In this document: one piece after another, positions 35,711 to 48,729 of the stretch
How positions within the stretch are numbered: position 1 is the stretch's first letter
Layout: the number at the start of each line of letters is the position of its first letter
Source of the DNA: Dimorphilus gyrociliatus
Taxonomy: Eukaryota; Annelida; Polychaeta; Dinophilidae
Length of the DNA: 64,000 nucleotides
Assembly: GCA_904063045.1 (NCBI GenBank)
Contig: CAJFCJ010000020.1
Coordinates: forward strand, 860,916 to 924,915
Direction: 5' to 3'
The notes under the pieces: model-generated
What the model was told of the DNA's origin: nothing
Database searches by the model: none
Seen by the model: only the letters and a program-made list of their open reading frames with translations
Made by a program: the position numbers and the translations under genes

Positions 35711-38192
35711 GATTAAAGCTCCAAAAATTGACTTAACTGAAAGAAACAATATATAAAAATATATTTTAAATCAAAAAATAGACTAACAAACCTATAAAGT
35801 GTAATAACGCAAAATACTAATAATTTCAGTTATGAACCGCATCCGTTCACTTCCAACATATGTTTCATTATTTTTGGGCAAAACATTGATATTTCATATT
35901 ACATGCAAACTCATGACGCGTACTTCCATCCAGATTTGTCATTTAGATAGGGGATTTTAACAATGAAAATTTTATGATGAAAACATGTGTTTAATTTCCT
36001 ATTGGTCTATAATTCTGAATTTATTATCACAACATCCGAATTAATTAATGAATATGACGTGAATAGCTAAAATTAAATTTCCTTTTCACCTCATGATCAT
36101 ACCGCAATATCTGTATCAATAGCGCCTGCATGAAATAAATTAACCCTACAACGTACAGTTACATGCAATATAAATGGACACTAAATCTTTATCAGTAAAA
36201 AATTGAATATTTTCTTTCATTACTATAATTGATGTAAAAATTATTACAAGAGGTTAAAGGTTAAATTGTAACAATTAATGAATCAGAAAAGGAAAATAGA
36301 AATAATTGGGGCGTAGTTGTTTATATTTTTCATTAAGTAAATTAGTTTCATTTAAGACTTTCTACGTATACAGTTTTAACCTTTTGATATTTTTAATCAT
36401 ATTCACCCGGCTTAGAATTATTGCTCTCCATCTAACATGTACCTACCTAGCGCTTATTATTTCCCTTAACAGAGTCTATAACTTATTAATTAAACTTCAA
36501 ATATAGACTTTTATATGTCTAATATAACAAAACCAATTAAAATGAGTAGGAAGTTGATTAACTAAAAGAGTTTATTTATTACTGTATGGTTTTTTTAAAT
36601 TATAAGAATTAAGGAACTGAATAATTTATTAAAATATTTACGATTCTAATAGTAAATTATGTTTATAGTCTTTTTTTTATTATAAAAATACAGTGTTCTC
36701 CTTTAAAAATAGACGCTTATTTACGTTTTAAATATGTAGGAAAATATAGGTTGAAAGCTATCTACCCTTTTAATTCATTCATTATCCCATCTAAATCACA
36801 TTATAAAATTTGAAATAAAAGTAACTATATGAACTGTTGACAAAGGGGATTCGTACTGCAAATAGTTTCAGCCGTCACCGTCAATCAATTGGTTGGCGAT
36901 AAATGTTTAATTTGAGTGAAATGTTCCCTCTTCTAGTGACAAAAATGACTTGATTTCTCTCTTTTTATTCTTATTATTTATAATAGAATAATAAACATTG
37001 TAAATTTATTTTCTCCTATAGGACTATTTAGTAGAGAGATCCATTATAAAATATCAAAAGAAATAGATATATATATATTAAATATACGGTATATAAAGTA
37101 TATTTTTAAACTGTATACTTTACAAATACTAAATGCACTATATATTAATTTATCATACAAGTAGTTCATTTTTAAATTATTAATTAGTATATTGTATTAA
37201 ATAAACTATCCTGATTTATCTCGACAGAGTCGTAATCAATCTTACTTTCTAAATTCACTTTTGGACCTCCCTCAGTGTATGAAAATTAGTTTTCTAATTG
37301 TCTTTTCTCCCTTGATTATTCATTTAGCAAAACGAGGACTGATAATATTAAAATATATTATATACGATATGCAGTATATACTAATTTAATATCTGATTCT
37401 CAGTAAATGGATAAAATCAAATATCGATAAAAAGTGATTAAAAGGAAAAAAAAGTATAAAAGGTCTTACAGTTACATGAACAAATACTAAACATAGGGAA
37501 ATAAAAACTATACTCTGTTTCCTGAAATGTTTAAAGGGAGCAGAGAAAATGAAGAGAATGAAAACATATTTTATTATTCAGAATATTTGGGCCTATCTTA
37601 ACTGATTTCCTAAAATTAGGCTACTACTTCTTCGTTTCATATCTAGTGATTCGTCTAGGTTATGAAAGAGCAAGAAAAAGAAATATATAATCCAATATTA
37701 TTCTCAAGAAATGATGACCAACTCCAACCGGAAGTTAGATTATTAATTTCTCTTTCTGATCTTTCCTTTATTATTTTTCTAATATTTAATATAGTTTTCT
37801 TACAACTTTTATAAACAGAATCTAAAGTTTAGATATGTTATTACTGGACATCTGAAACATGTGTACAACGATAAGAGGGTATAAACTTATTCAATTTTAT
37901 CTTATTAATGGAAAACTATCACTTAGACGAGCAACATTTTCTCTATTTTCCTTTTTCAGTCTCTATAAATCCTAGCTTATTCTTTAAAATAAAGTAGATG
38001 TAAAAATTAAAAGATAACAATGGCTTGAGATAAGATAACAATTTAAATCTGAGAAAGTATTACATTTGGTAACTTATTAATAAACTATGATGTATATTAT
38101 TTTTCAATATATATATTTATATATATATATTCTTTGTTCTTTTTTTATAAGGAAAAGCAGCAATAGTCTAGACTATAATTCTTTTATATTTA

Positions 38193-38240
38193 GCTCTCTC
38201 TCTCTCTCTCTCCCCTCTCTCTCCCCTCGCTCTCTCCTTC
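38193..38240. repeat. CT microsatellite
   Basis: CTCTCT run interrupted by CCCC blocks. Confidence 0.9.
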
Positions 38241-39539
38241 TGCCATATCAGTTTTTTACCTGATTTCCATTCTTTATACTCATCTCTTCTCGCTTACTAA
38301 AGCAAAGCTTTCAAGCTGTTAACAGAAATGTTCTTATGTAATAGCGAGTAGATTCCCTACTATTCGGCTATGTTTAGTCATAGCAGGGGATCCAACTAAC
38401 CTACTACTGTGCTAAGATTTTCAACAGTGTTTGCAGGCCCTATTTCTGTTTGCATTATATTTCCTTTTATTTTCTTTGTCAGATATTTTTCCTATTAAGC
38501 TTGATTTTTTTTAGATTAAGTCAACTTTTCTATATCTTCTGTCTTTTATGGAGATCATATCCACTTGAAAGTTTCCGGGAAGAAGGATAGAGATTATCAA
38601 ATTAATTATAAACCATATACATTCTGTGGAATATAGTTTCTACTTTGGTTTATAAATGTAGTGCGTTTGAGGTTTTTGGTTTTATTATCGCTTTAGAATT
38701 CTTTCTTAAAGGACGAAATAGCTAACACGTATTTGAATTGAAATAACAGGCTTTTAGTGAGAATGTAAATCTTTCAACTTTTAAATTATTCATCTTTCAG
38801 TCATTCTAGCGAAGGGGCCGATTACTATTTTCAAAAAATAAAAAAAATAAATTATAGGTGTCGCTAGTAGATTAGTTCTTTAACCTCTCTTTTACCTATA
38901 ATCTATTCTTTATGGATGCAATGTATGTGTAAACGCTACTTAATAGATATGCTATTAATTCTATACAAAAAAGACGTAATAATACGATAGGAAAAATAGA
39001 GTTTGTTAATTAAAGAACTTTACATTGAGAGTAGTTTTGCGTTGTTCTTTTATCGATTACAAAGTTAGTCGTACATTATGAAAATGTGACTTTATAAGTA
39101 CTTTTAAGCTAAAGAAATATAAACGACCCGAAAAGAGTAATACATAGATTATACTAGAGCAATTTTAAGCATACTTCCTTAAACCGTTAACGTTCTCCAT
39201 CGCTAGTGAATGCTGCCCATATAATAAAAGTAATAAAGAAATCAAGAATAAAATGTATTGCGCAATCAAGCATCTTTGGTCCTAAACTAAGCTGTATTCG
39301 AAGACTAGGCTTGCGAATGAAAGATAGGAAAATTTTTATTCTCTTTTGAGAAAATATTCAGTATATTTTTCATTCGTAAAATTCTTGTTTTATCACTCAA
39401 CAAATGTTTAAGTAACTCCTTAAATGAGAATGTAAAAAATATAAAAGTATTCTTTAAATTATTTCACATTTCATATAGTAATATAAGCAAAACTTCAATT
39501 AAAATAAGCTCTTTAATTTAACTTAAAATCGATACTGTA

Positions 39540-39695
39540 AATCGTCACGCACAGCTGAGATCCAACTGCAAAAAAAAACTGCAAAAGCCAGTTGAGGCTC
39601 GTCAAAGCGTCACACTATCGACTACAAAAATTTACGATTTTCACTTCCTTCTATACTTTTTCACTTTACAAGAAATATATTGACTTAAAAAGAGG
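39540..39695 (+). promoter_or_regulatory. possible promoter and non-coding first exon with strong splice donor
   Basis: A patch richer in G+C than its surroundings ends in AGAGG|GTAAGTTG at about 39691-39702, a near-consensus donor. No coding frame with a start leads into it, so a non-coding first exon of a plus-strand gene (for example the receptor tails at 44.8-48.7 kb) is one explanation. A chance match is possible. Confidence 0.25.
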
Positions 39696-40110
39696 GTAAG
39701 TTGATAATTTTGTTTTACAAAGTGTTAAAATTAACAGCATGGAAGATTTCCTCATCGAATGATTCTATCAATAAATCAATGAGAGGATCAGAGAGTGCAC
39801 AATTTCGACCAGGCAAAATTCTTTTTACTCGTTGCAGATCGATCGATCGAGCGTCTCTCCTGTCTACTCGAAAAACGTTCTGAAATGATCTCAAGTTAGG
39901 CCTATGATCTACTAAGCGCCCAGAATTGTTTTTGCAACATGAATTCTTCAGAACTTACTGTGACACAGGGACAAAGTCACGCTGTAGGTACGTACTTTTG
40001 CAGTTTAAGTACGATGCAAGAACTCTATATATATATATATAATTCTTTGTGTTATTTTTTATATCGTTTGCCCAAAAATTATAGAGGTAGAAGCATAATT
40101 TTTTCTGTTT

Positions 40111-40275
40111 AGAGAGAGAGAGAGAGAGAGAATAAAGTAAGAAGAATAAAGATAGACAGATAGATAAACAAAAAGAGATAGAAAGACAGAAAGATAGAGA
40201 GATGGAGAGAGAGAGAGGAGAGGAGAGAAGAAAGAAAGAGTAAAAAACATGAAGGAAAAGGAAAAAAGGGAAAAA
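40111..40275. repeat. GA repeat and purine tract
   Basis: Pure GA at 40111-40131, followed by about 140 bp of almost uninterrupted purines (AGATAGA, AGAGAGG, GAAAAAGG). It could form triplex DNA. Confidence 0.85.
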
Positions 40276-42439
40276 AAGCATCATAGATGATGTACTAAAA
40301 TAAGAAAGAATGAAGAAAATGTACCGAAAATTATCATATAAAATTTATATTGCAAAAAGATATATTTATAAATAATGTATATAGTTCTAATTAATTAAAA
40401 GAAGAAAAGTTCACTAATTAATAAAGAAGCTTCCTATCTTCTTCTCTCTGTTCTTTTGATAAATAGAAGAAATGAAATCTGCAAAATTTAAAAAAAAGGA
40501 GAAATAAAAGTAAAGAGGTAACAAAGTAGCTACTCTCCTAAAACATTCAATGATACTTTTATTCTGCAAAGTGTTTAAGAGCAGTTCCAAGTTTCTTTCA
40601 ATTTTTTCTCTACTATTACAAGCCCTTCTGGTCTGTCCTCTCTATAATTAGTTGGAAAACGATTAGAATGCTGCACGCTATAGGCCTAATCAATAATCCT
40701 TTAAAATGAACTCCTCTTTTTTTCTTATTTTATTATAAAATGAAAAAGAATTTATTCAAATATCTAATAAATCGAGCAGAAAATAGCGAAAATAACAATA
40801 AATTACTTAGGGAAAAACATATTGTTCTCCTCTAATCACAAGTATAAAGTTAGCGTGAAATTTAACCGCCTACGCTCAATGATTTTCTTCCCTTTAAAGT
40901 TTTGTAGTTTGCTCGAAAAACAAACGCCTATGAAGTACAATAAATGTATATATATATATATTTATATCTACTAATTACAACTCTCCCACAAAATACATAT
41001 AAATATATTTTCCATATGTCAATACTACATTATATTCTCCTCCTACCCGATAATAGGCCTATCTATTTTACGTTGACGACTAAAAAATGGTTTGCTTCTC
41101 AACCAATCTTCGCGCGCTTTGTTACAACCAAAATTAGTAGAAAAAATTGGTTTTGATAAGGTGACGGGTACTTCCATTACACTAAATATATATTCCATGT
41201 ATAATTAGCCATATAATTTCTTTCTATTCTTTATTTTTTATATTTATTTTTTACCTGTATCCTTCTTCTCATATACTAATGGTATTGTAGATGATGTAGA
41301 TAGAGACTTTCTCTTCTATCTCTCTCTCTCACTCTATCTCTATACACTGTATATACAGTATATATTACCTAACACAACCTATTCATCTCAATTTCAAAGT
41401 TATTTCTCAATTATATAAAGTAGTATATTTAAAATTGATTAACAAATTAACGTATATAATAGAAATTATATATTAATATCTTTATATATTTAACCGTATG
41501 GTTATAATGATAATAGTAATTTTAGACATTATATATGCATATCTAAGCAGTCATCCAACGACGTTTATCCTTTTTGGTATTAACTGATTTGCATTATCCT
41601 GAATGTTTTATTAGCTAGTTTTCCACCTTATTTTATTATATTGATAATATCCAATTTGAATGTTATGATTATCGTCTTTATATCAAATAGAACAAAAGAT
41701 ATGTCTAACATTCTATTGGATCATTTGAAAAAAGTTAGCTTTCGTTTTTTTAGCAGGAAAAAAAAATACTCATAGCTATTAATCACTTCTTATAAGCGTC
41801 AAGTTGCGTTATATACTGTTCTAGTTCGTTGCGTATAGGGACGACTTTGAAAGTAGTATTAAATTTTTATACATTTTGATAATTATACTCGTTAATTAAA
41901 AAAAGTATTTTATTGAACGATTGTCCTCCGTTCCGCCTGTATATTATATACTCTTTTTGTCAGGTATTATTATAGAGAAGTGTATCTAAAAATAAGAAAC
42001 CTTGCTAATTGAAATTTTCAAGTTATCAATGCAAAACGTATACAAATATATATTTATATACTTATATAATTATACATCAAGGGTATACTGTTTATACCGT
42101 GTAATAAATTATTTACACAAAAGCTTCTTTATTTTCCAATGGAAAATAAGTAATGAGATAAAGAAAAGAATTGAATTGAATGGAAAAAAAGAGAAAGAAA
42201 GGAAAAACAATAGGGTTTTTGCCTGTTCAAACAATTTATTTTTTTTTTAGATAATTTATTCATTTACTTTTTGTATTATATCGTTAGTGCGTAAACGAAT
42301 TTCCTTGCCTGCCAAATTATGATTGGGTTGAGCTCTACGGATATCAAATATAACGTTCTCTATATATTTTTAAGCGAATGTTATTTTATAGAAATATTTA
42401 TAAAAGATATACATCAAAGAAAAATTCCAGATATTCTCT

Positions 42440-42658
42440 ATGAGAGTATTTGTTTTCGTACTTTTGTTATTAATTGTTAGTTTTTCAAATTTCAAACATG
42501 AAAAGGAGAAAAAGAGACGACGTAATCAAAGTTACGTTTCCGCTCTGTTGAAGGTTAATCATTTAAACATTCATGATAAATCGAAAAGGTTAGCCAGTCA
42601 GCCTATTGTCCCTAAAGATAGCGTACAAAAAATTTCCGGCTCAATTGGTAGTCTCTAA
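42440..42658 (+). CDS. possible small secreted peptide precursor
   Basis: A 72-residue frame begins with a convincing signal sequence (MRVFVFVLLLLIVSFS). A highly basic stretch (KHEKEKKRRR) follows, then a 15-residue segment ending at HDKSKR, then a Ser-rich C-terminus. The two basic clusters (KKRRR and KSKR) could be proprotein-convertase sites releasing a peptide starting NQSYVSALLKV. There is no amidation Gly and no Cys. An AG|GTTAGC inside the frame near 42589 could be a donor, so the true C-terminus may differ. No homolog is recognised, and in AT-rich DNA an ORF this short can arise by chance. Confidence 0.35.
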   Translation: MRVFVFVLLLLIVSFSNFKHEKEKKRRRNQSYVSALLKVNHLNIHDKSKRLASQPIVPKDSVQKISGSIGSL

Positions 42659-44817
42659 CTCTAAGGAGTATTTTATTCTTTATAAACGTAATCTACATAT
42701 TTGTAATTTATAAAAAATTGAATAATCATACTTCTATTTAAGTATTTAAGGTTCATTTTAGGTTTTATTCCCTTTTCGAATTAATTTCAACTCTTAATTA
42801 GATAAGAAACAGTAAATCCTTTTAGGAATTGGAAGGAAAGAGCAAATAACTGAAATAGTAAGGTATGAAAGAAGAAGAAAAAACAGAGAGGAAATAAAAT
42901 GGAGAGTAAAGCAAACTTATTCATTTTTCTTATTTTTCTCCTAAAAGAAAAGCGCTTAGTTGAGTATATAGAACCACAAGAGAATTAGGAGAGTTTGGCA
43001 TTCGTGCTCTGACAAATTACTCGCGCCTTTTAAGTAAATTGTAGTGCTTTTTTGGTCAATCTGATGCAAGCTTGTTTGTATTATTAGCTGTGACCCCTAA
43101 CGCATCGTTGACAGAATGTTTCTTGGCTTTTTCCCAATTAGTTAGCCTCAATTAAATTAGAATAAAAGGCAAAATATTTGGTAGATCTACTAACATTTCT
43201 TCTACATTTCCACTCAATGCCAATAGGCAATTTTTCACTTTCAGACTATGCTACGTGACAAAATACGTTTTGCAGTCTAATGCCCAACAGCAAAACTTTG
43301 TTACTACGGTGTGTGCAGTAAATATCTTTTTACAGTTGAGATTTTTCATATAGTACTTTGCATTCTCTTTTTTACAATATCTCCTTTCTACCTCTTTCAA
43401 ATTTTATGTTCTTATTCATTTGCTTTAAGCTATATACTCGGGAGAAAAGGATAGGGATGGATGAATTGAAAGATAAAGATATTTAAGAGAATAAGAAATA
43501 TAGGAAGGCACACTTTATCCAGCTTTACTTGTTACGTATTAGGCAATACGGGATATTTTTACGTGTCCTAAGGCAAAATGTTTGTCAATAAATTCTATAA
43601 AATCCACCTACAAGGCCAATAACCTTCAAGTTGTTGAATAATTCTTATTTAGTTATCGTTGGAAGGTTTATACACCCTTTAATATTTAGCTATCTATTTT
43701 ACATAACTAGTCGTCTAAATCTAGTTCTTACCCACTTTTTTTGTCGTTCTATTGAATAAAAGGCATCTGAGCCTATAAAACATAAAACACCTGTATATAA
43801 CATGGGTTTAAATATTGAGTGTTCTGTCTACGATATCCATAAAATTTAATATTGATTAGAGTTAACATTATTCCTCGTAATCCAATTATTAGCATATCTA
43901 GTAAAGGAGAAAAAACGGTAGATTCTACTTTCTACAGCCCCATTAAATATTGAAAATTGCGTTAAAAACAAAACTAAAATTAATGTTAGAGGAGTTTGCT
44001 GTAATTATGTGAATTATAAGTATTCGATAGGAGTAAAGATAACGTAAAATGGGAACAGAGGTAATAAGTGTCGTGATACTTTCTATTAAAAGATTAGGAG
44101 AATTGATATCTAATTTTGAAGTGGTCTAATTTTAGGACGAAATTACAGACATTCACTGTGTAACTCTAAGGATTAGAGACAAAAAATACAGTCAGGCTTC
44201 ATTTTAATGCTACCATAGCGAATCTTTGAGGCGATTATAGAGAACATATCACGTTTTAAAGCCTTAAAATATAAAAGAATGTATATCCTGCAGTGTTTTC
44301 GTTTTGTAATTCACATACTTATTAAAAAAGTATTGCAAAAAAAGTTTAACAATGAATAATTAAATAGAAGAGACAAATATTTAAATATAGTCTATATACA
44401 TGTATATTTATATTATTTTTACTATATATATATATATATCAAAATAACGATTTTAATGTGCTTATAGATTGTATATTTTAAAATATACTCCTTAAATCTA
44501 TAATATTTTTATTTATTAATAATTTACATATAGTTTCATCCTTTAAGTAAATAACTGTCGAAATCTCTAGTTTACGGCCCACACGTCTTAGGTATTGGAA
44601 AGAAAATCATTTTTAGGTTTTTTGCATAATAGAAATCTTGATCAAAAAGAATTATTAGAATGGTAAAAATTCGAAATTTGGGTATATTCAAAAAAATTTA
44701 TTTATTAAGTGCAGACTTTTTTCAATCATAAAAGCTACGTTTCTAGGTTCTCCATCAATATAGATACAGAGAGAGAGAGAGAGAGCTCTTTTAACAACTC
44801 TTCAATTTTTTATGACA
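42659..44817. other. non-coding interval before the receptor-tail exon
   Basis: AT-rich, no exon recognised. It ends with a GA repeat (44768-44787) and a pyrimidine tract feeding the acceptor at 44817. Confidence 0.45.
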
Positions 44818-45288
44818 GAAACTCCAAAGGACAATGCAAGAGCGAGCGCCACCTATGCAGCTATTATGATGATAGTCATTGTAGCCTGCTCAATACTTGT
44901 AACTGTTACCTTCATAATTGGCGCCTCATATGCTCAGCATCGTTATCAATTGAGACAAAAAAAGAGACGAGCAACATCGTATGTTGCAAGAAATAGAAGT
45001 GCAAGAGATTTAAAAGACGATTACTACATTAATATAAATAATACAGCTGAGTTTCAACCACCAGACGAACCAGAATCTCCAGTAAAAACTTCACCAAAAC
45101 AAACAAAAAAAATCCCAAATTGGACAACTACAACTCCTAATTGTGAAGTTTTCGAAAAAGAGAACGAGCGAAGGCCAAATATAACAATGGCATATGACAA
45201 TCCGATATATACAGGCAATAATTATCCATCGGAAAAGGACCAGGCTATAATTTTGAACGCTTTAAATGTTCAAATTAAAAATCATTGA
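44818..45288 (+). CDS. last exon of a single-pass membrane protein with an NPxY tail
   Basis: The exon starts after a pyrimidine-rich acceptor (CAATTTTTTATGACAG) in phase 1, so an upstream exon should supply the ectodomain; it is not identified. From the splice site: a short polar stalk (TPKDNARASATY), one transmembrane helix (IMMIVIVACSILVTVTFIIGA) and a 110-residue cytoplasmic tail. The tail begins with basic stop-transfer residues (RQKKRRA). It contains DDYYINI, a YxN motif of the type bound by the Grb2 SH2 domain, a Pro-rich PPDEPESP, and MAYDNPIYTG, which contains an NPxY motif used for PTB-domain binding and clathrin-mediated uptake. Alternatively, the ATG at 44812 is a real start and the protein is a 158-residue membrane protein with a tiny ectodomain. 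A CUB, LDLR or Ig-type receptor ending is plausible, but the family is not recognised. Confidence 0.6.
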   Translation, partial: ETPKDNARASATYAAIMMIVIVACSILVTVTFIIGASYAQHRYQLRQKKRRATSYVARNRSARDLKDDYYININNTAEFQPPDEPESPVKTSPKQTKKIPNWTTTTPNCEVFEKENERRPNITMAYDNPIYTGNNYPSEKDQAIILNALNVQIKNH

Positions 45289-47259
45289 TTATAGGACTAT
45301 ATTCTGCAAACCTTCCTCACAATATGCATTTTCTTCTTTTTTTTTTAAATTTTTATAAGAAAACAATAACAAATATACAAAAAAACAATATTTTAAAGAG
45401 AAGAGCAAAGAAGCTGTACAGGAAAGTTAGTTTATACATGTATATATTTTAATATATGTATATAACTATAAATATATACAACACTTACATATTGATAGAA
45501 TGAGAATGCATAAACAATTTTATGGACAAACTCTTTTTTATAGCATAAAAAAAAATAAGGAAAAAATATGGATAATAATATATTGTCTCTATTGAGTAAA
45601 AATACTGGGTTGAACGTGCTGCAGACTATGGATTTGTTGGAGCAGTTTGCGATTTATAATCTCCATTCTGCACTGTATTTTTTATGCACAAAAGAAAAAG
45701 GAAAGCTTCCGAAATTTTTTTCCTCTTCTTCTTCTTCGTCTTCTTCTTCTTCTCCTGTTTCTTTTATTTTTTCTTTAAGCAAATCTATATCCATTATTCT
45801 TTTCTTTTCCTTTTTCTTTGTATGATAAGAGATTAAAATTTCATTTTGTTTCTTTTCTTTTTATTTATTTGACTTTGTACTGTAAATTGTAGGATGATAC
45901 TGTAAACGACGGAATTTTTTTCCATGTTCTCTTTATTACATAATATGTTTATATTTACACAATATATGTATATTTTATGATTATTATGAAATATATTTGA
46001 TTTTTACATCCTATTGTTTCTTTTTTGTTTGATACGAAATGAATAATTTAGAAGGTATTTTGTTGTTTTTTTTCTTTTCTATACTTTATTGAACGATGTA
46101 AAAGAAACAATGAAGAAGAAAAAAACAAGAATGGAAAGCTAAAAGAAATAAAGTATTATTTTAAACTTAAACCACTTTAGTAAGAATCTTTAATTTTTCT
46201 ATCTATTACATTAAGGAAAATAAATTGAGGTGAAGAAAACATAAAGAGTTATTCCCTGTTCATAAGTCAAAAATGAAAGATTACAGTTTATTCTATCTTC
46301 TTTCAAACGGGAATGTTTTTTTTCATCTTGATATGTTTTCAAACAAATAAAAAGAAAGCATTAATAAATCGGATAGGAGAAATAGGGTTAAAAGAGAAGG
46401 AGATTAGGTGAGAGGTCCTAATAGATTAAAAATTCCACTCGACTAATTATGTATCATTAACCTTTTTAAAGTCTTTCAATTGCTTTGGTCTTGTAATTAA
46501 GAAAGAAAGAATTAAATTTAATTTACATCAGCCGCCCTATAAATAGAATATACATATAAAAAAGACAATTGTAAACACTGTATAAAAAATATAAATAAAA
46601 AAGCTATACAATTATAGTTTAAAGGAGATATATAACACTTTGAAGACGTCAAATGTTTTACCCAAGATAATTTAAGATTAAAATCAAAATGTATTGTGAA
46701 TATTTAGGGAAAAAATTATAAATAAAATCTAATTCTTGTTTATTAAATTGATTAGTAAAACAAGTCTTCGACAGTAGTTAAAAAATGGATTATTATAATA
46801 TTAATGAAAGAATTCGCATCTTATCTTATTTTCTAGGAAAAAACTTACAATTAGATCATATTACGGGAAGAACTCGGCGCCATCTGGTTTCATAACTGTT
46901 AAATAAGAGAAACCCATTAAAACCGTAAGGGTATTAAAAGTTGAAAGGCGTGACTAATATTGACAATTCTCATACCAAAGCACAAAGGACTATCTCTGTA
47001 ATATGAAAGAGAAAATTTCTAAGCCTGAAAGGCCAGTTAGGTTTTATACACGCGGGAATTAGTGAATTTTTGCCTTTTTATCAAGAACTATGGGAATTTC
47101 GCATTTATCAATAATTTTTTTCTCTTTATTCTATTCATTTTCAACAAATGTCGACGGTTTGTAAGCGTTCTCATCTGTTATATTCTTTACTCTTTTTCTT
47201 ATAATTCTTTTTACTTCTTTAAAAACATCGATAGCTTAATCCCTCTCATTAAACTTTAG
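45289..47259. other. non-coding interval between the two membrane-tail units
   Basis: Probable 3' UTR followed by AT-rich DNA. It has a TTC/TCT trinucleotide run at 45715-45756, which makes a poly-Ser ORF, and a strong CTCF-like site at 46873-46891. No exon recognised. Confidence 0.45.
46873..46891 (-). promoter_or_regulatory. CTCF-like motif, strong match
   Basis: CTCGGCGCCATCTGGTTTC reads GAAACCAGATGGCGCCGAG on the minus strand. It is one of the best matches in the window to CCASYAGRKGGC and sits between the two membrane-tail units. Confidence 0.5.
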
Positions 47260-48729
47260 GATCCTCAAATCACTCTATGACGCCAGCTAGAATTGATACA
47301 GAAACAACATCACTACCAAAACCTACGGATTTGCTATCTCCTATTCCAAAAGAAGATGGAAATTTTAGTTGTATCTTTTTCTTCATAAAAATCTGCATAA
47401 ACATATTTATTTAATATTTTCTATTAGCTTTTATTGCCCTTACCTCGGGCATCATTTTTGGCTTTTTATGGATTATAGCCATGACTGCATTAATATGGAA
47501 ATGTAGGCAAATATATGCAGAAAAGCAGGACATCGGATCAAATACTCCAAAAAGGTTCTCTCTTTTGAACAATACAAAATAATAGATGTCTGGAAATTAG
47601 GTTTCTTTTTGCTTTCTTTTTCTTCCTTCTTCAATTAACAATCTCTTTACACAGTTTCATTTAATCAATAATATTCCCCCAGTTCTCTAGTACCTAATTT
47701 CAATTATAAGTTCTTTTACTTTCTTTTCAAAGCAAATGATAGAAATCTGCATGTTTATAAATTTTGTTGTTTGTAGGCTTAAACTCTTTTTAAATGATAA
47801 CAAAAAGTTTTAATATTAGAGAGTTTATTTTTCTTATATTGAAATAATTTTATAGACAAGTTCAAAGACGAAATGCTGAAAATAATCATAGCAATGAAAC
47901 GGAATCAACTATAACAGGACCAAATTCGTCTATGGGATCTCAAATATGTCTATCAGAGCCTGTACTTCAGACGCTTCCACCCTTCGAAGTAATCGATTCA
48001 CACTCTAATAGAAATTCCAGTAATATTGAAGTATTACCAATTCGGGAAAATAATTTACCTGAGGCCCCCAGTTCACATACAGATACTCCTCCACCAATTC
48101 CACCAAAGATGGATTTGGACAGTGAAGTTGAATATATAAATGACTGTACAAATTTAGACAATGGTGAACAACTTGGAAACTCTTCTTCAGATAATTTATC
48201 CCCTCCAACTCTTCCCTTTCGCATTCGATCTCTTACGCCACCGCCTCTTCCAGTTCGAATACAAAGTACTCCTGCAGAATTTGGCAACCGACCTCCTCAT
48301 GATGGTCGATACGAAAACACGAACGATTTTAGAGTATTTAAAACGCGAACAGCTAATCAGTTCTTACATTCTCCCCAGATAGTCTCTACTCAATACTTTA
48401 GGAGCAATGAGGAAGCGAATCTAGATCCAACTGCCAAACCCCTCAATCATGAATTCTTTCAACCATCAACACGAAATGCTAGAAGTAGAATTACTAAGTC
48501 AGTAAGGTATCAGGCAGGGACCAAAGTGAGAAGTAGCAGTGCCGATGCACCAGGGAGAATTAATCCCTTTTATTTGCAAAAGACTCCCATTGAAATTAGT
48601 CCAATGCCCAGACTTGGAACCTATCAACCGCAGATATTATCTACTGGTGGATTATTACCCATTGTGGGAAATAATTTGACTGTGCACGTGCCAGTTTACT
48701 ATAAACCGATTCCTGCATTAAATCAATAA
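47260..48729 (+). CDS. single-pass membrane protein with Pro-rich cytoplasmic tail (3' exons)
   Basis: Three exons: 47260-47370 (acceptor ACTTTAG, phase 1), 47428-47554 and 47856-48729, joined in frame. The first codes a Ser/Thr/Pro-rich stalk (SSNHSMTPARIDTETTSLPKP). The second codes one transmembrane helix (FIALTSGIIFGFLWIIAMTALIW) with a basic boundary. The third codes a cytoplasmic tail of about 290 residues with SH3-type Pro motifs (DTPPPIPPK, LTPPPLPVR) and many Ser/Thr. The donor of the first exon could be at 47367 or 47370. No signal peptide precedes the stalk, and the first exon begins with an acceptor, so an ectodomain exon further left is expected. It resembles the tail of an adhesion or signalling receptor. 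Family not recognised. See also the neighbouring exon at 44818, which has the same start phase. Confidence 0.7.

Larger units (their letters stand above)
35711..42439. other. 6.7-kb interval, mostly simple-repeat-rich non-coding DNA
   Basis: Contains a CT repeat (38193-38240), a GA/purine tract (40111-40275), small TA runs, a GATC repeat at about 39838-39852, a CTCF-like site at 38853-38867 and a promoter-like patch at 39540-39700. ORFs such as the IYIYLY and SLSLSL frames are repeat products. No exon with recognisable homology. Confidence 0.45.

Noticed and set aside
39701-39883. 60-codon ORF with a GATC repeat
   Set aside because: It starts after a probable splice donor (intron side), ends quickly and has no recognisable feature.
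39955-40284. Two overlapping minus-strand ORFs rich in Ser-Leu
   Set aside because: They are translations of the GA/purine tract at 40111-40275.
45568-45825. 85-codon ORF with poly-Ser
   Set aside because: It lies in the probable 3' UTR of the 44818 exon; half of it comes from a TTC repeat followed by poly-Phe. The N-terminal 45 residues look more protein-like but have no other support.
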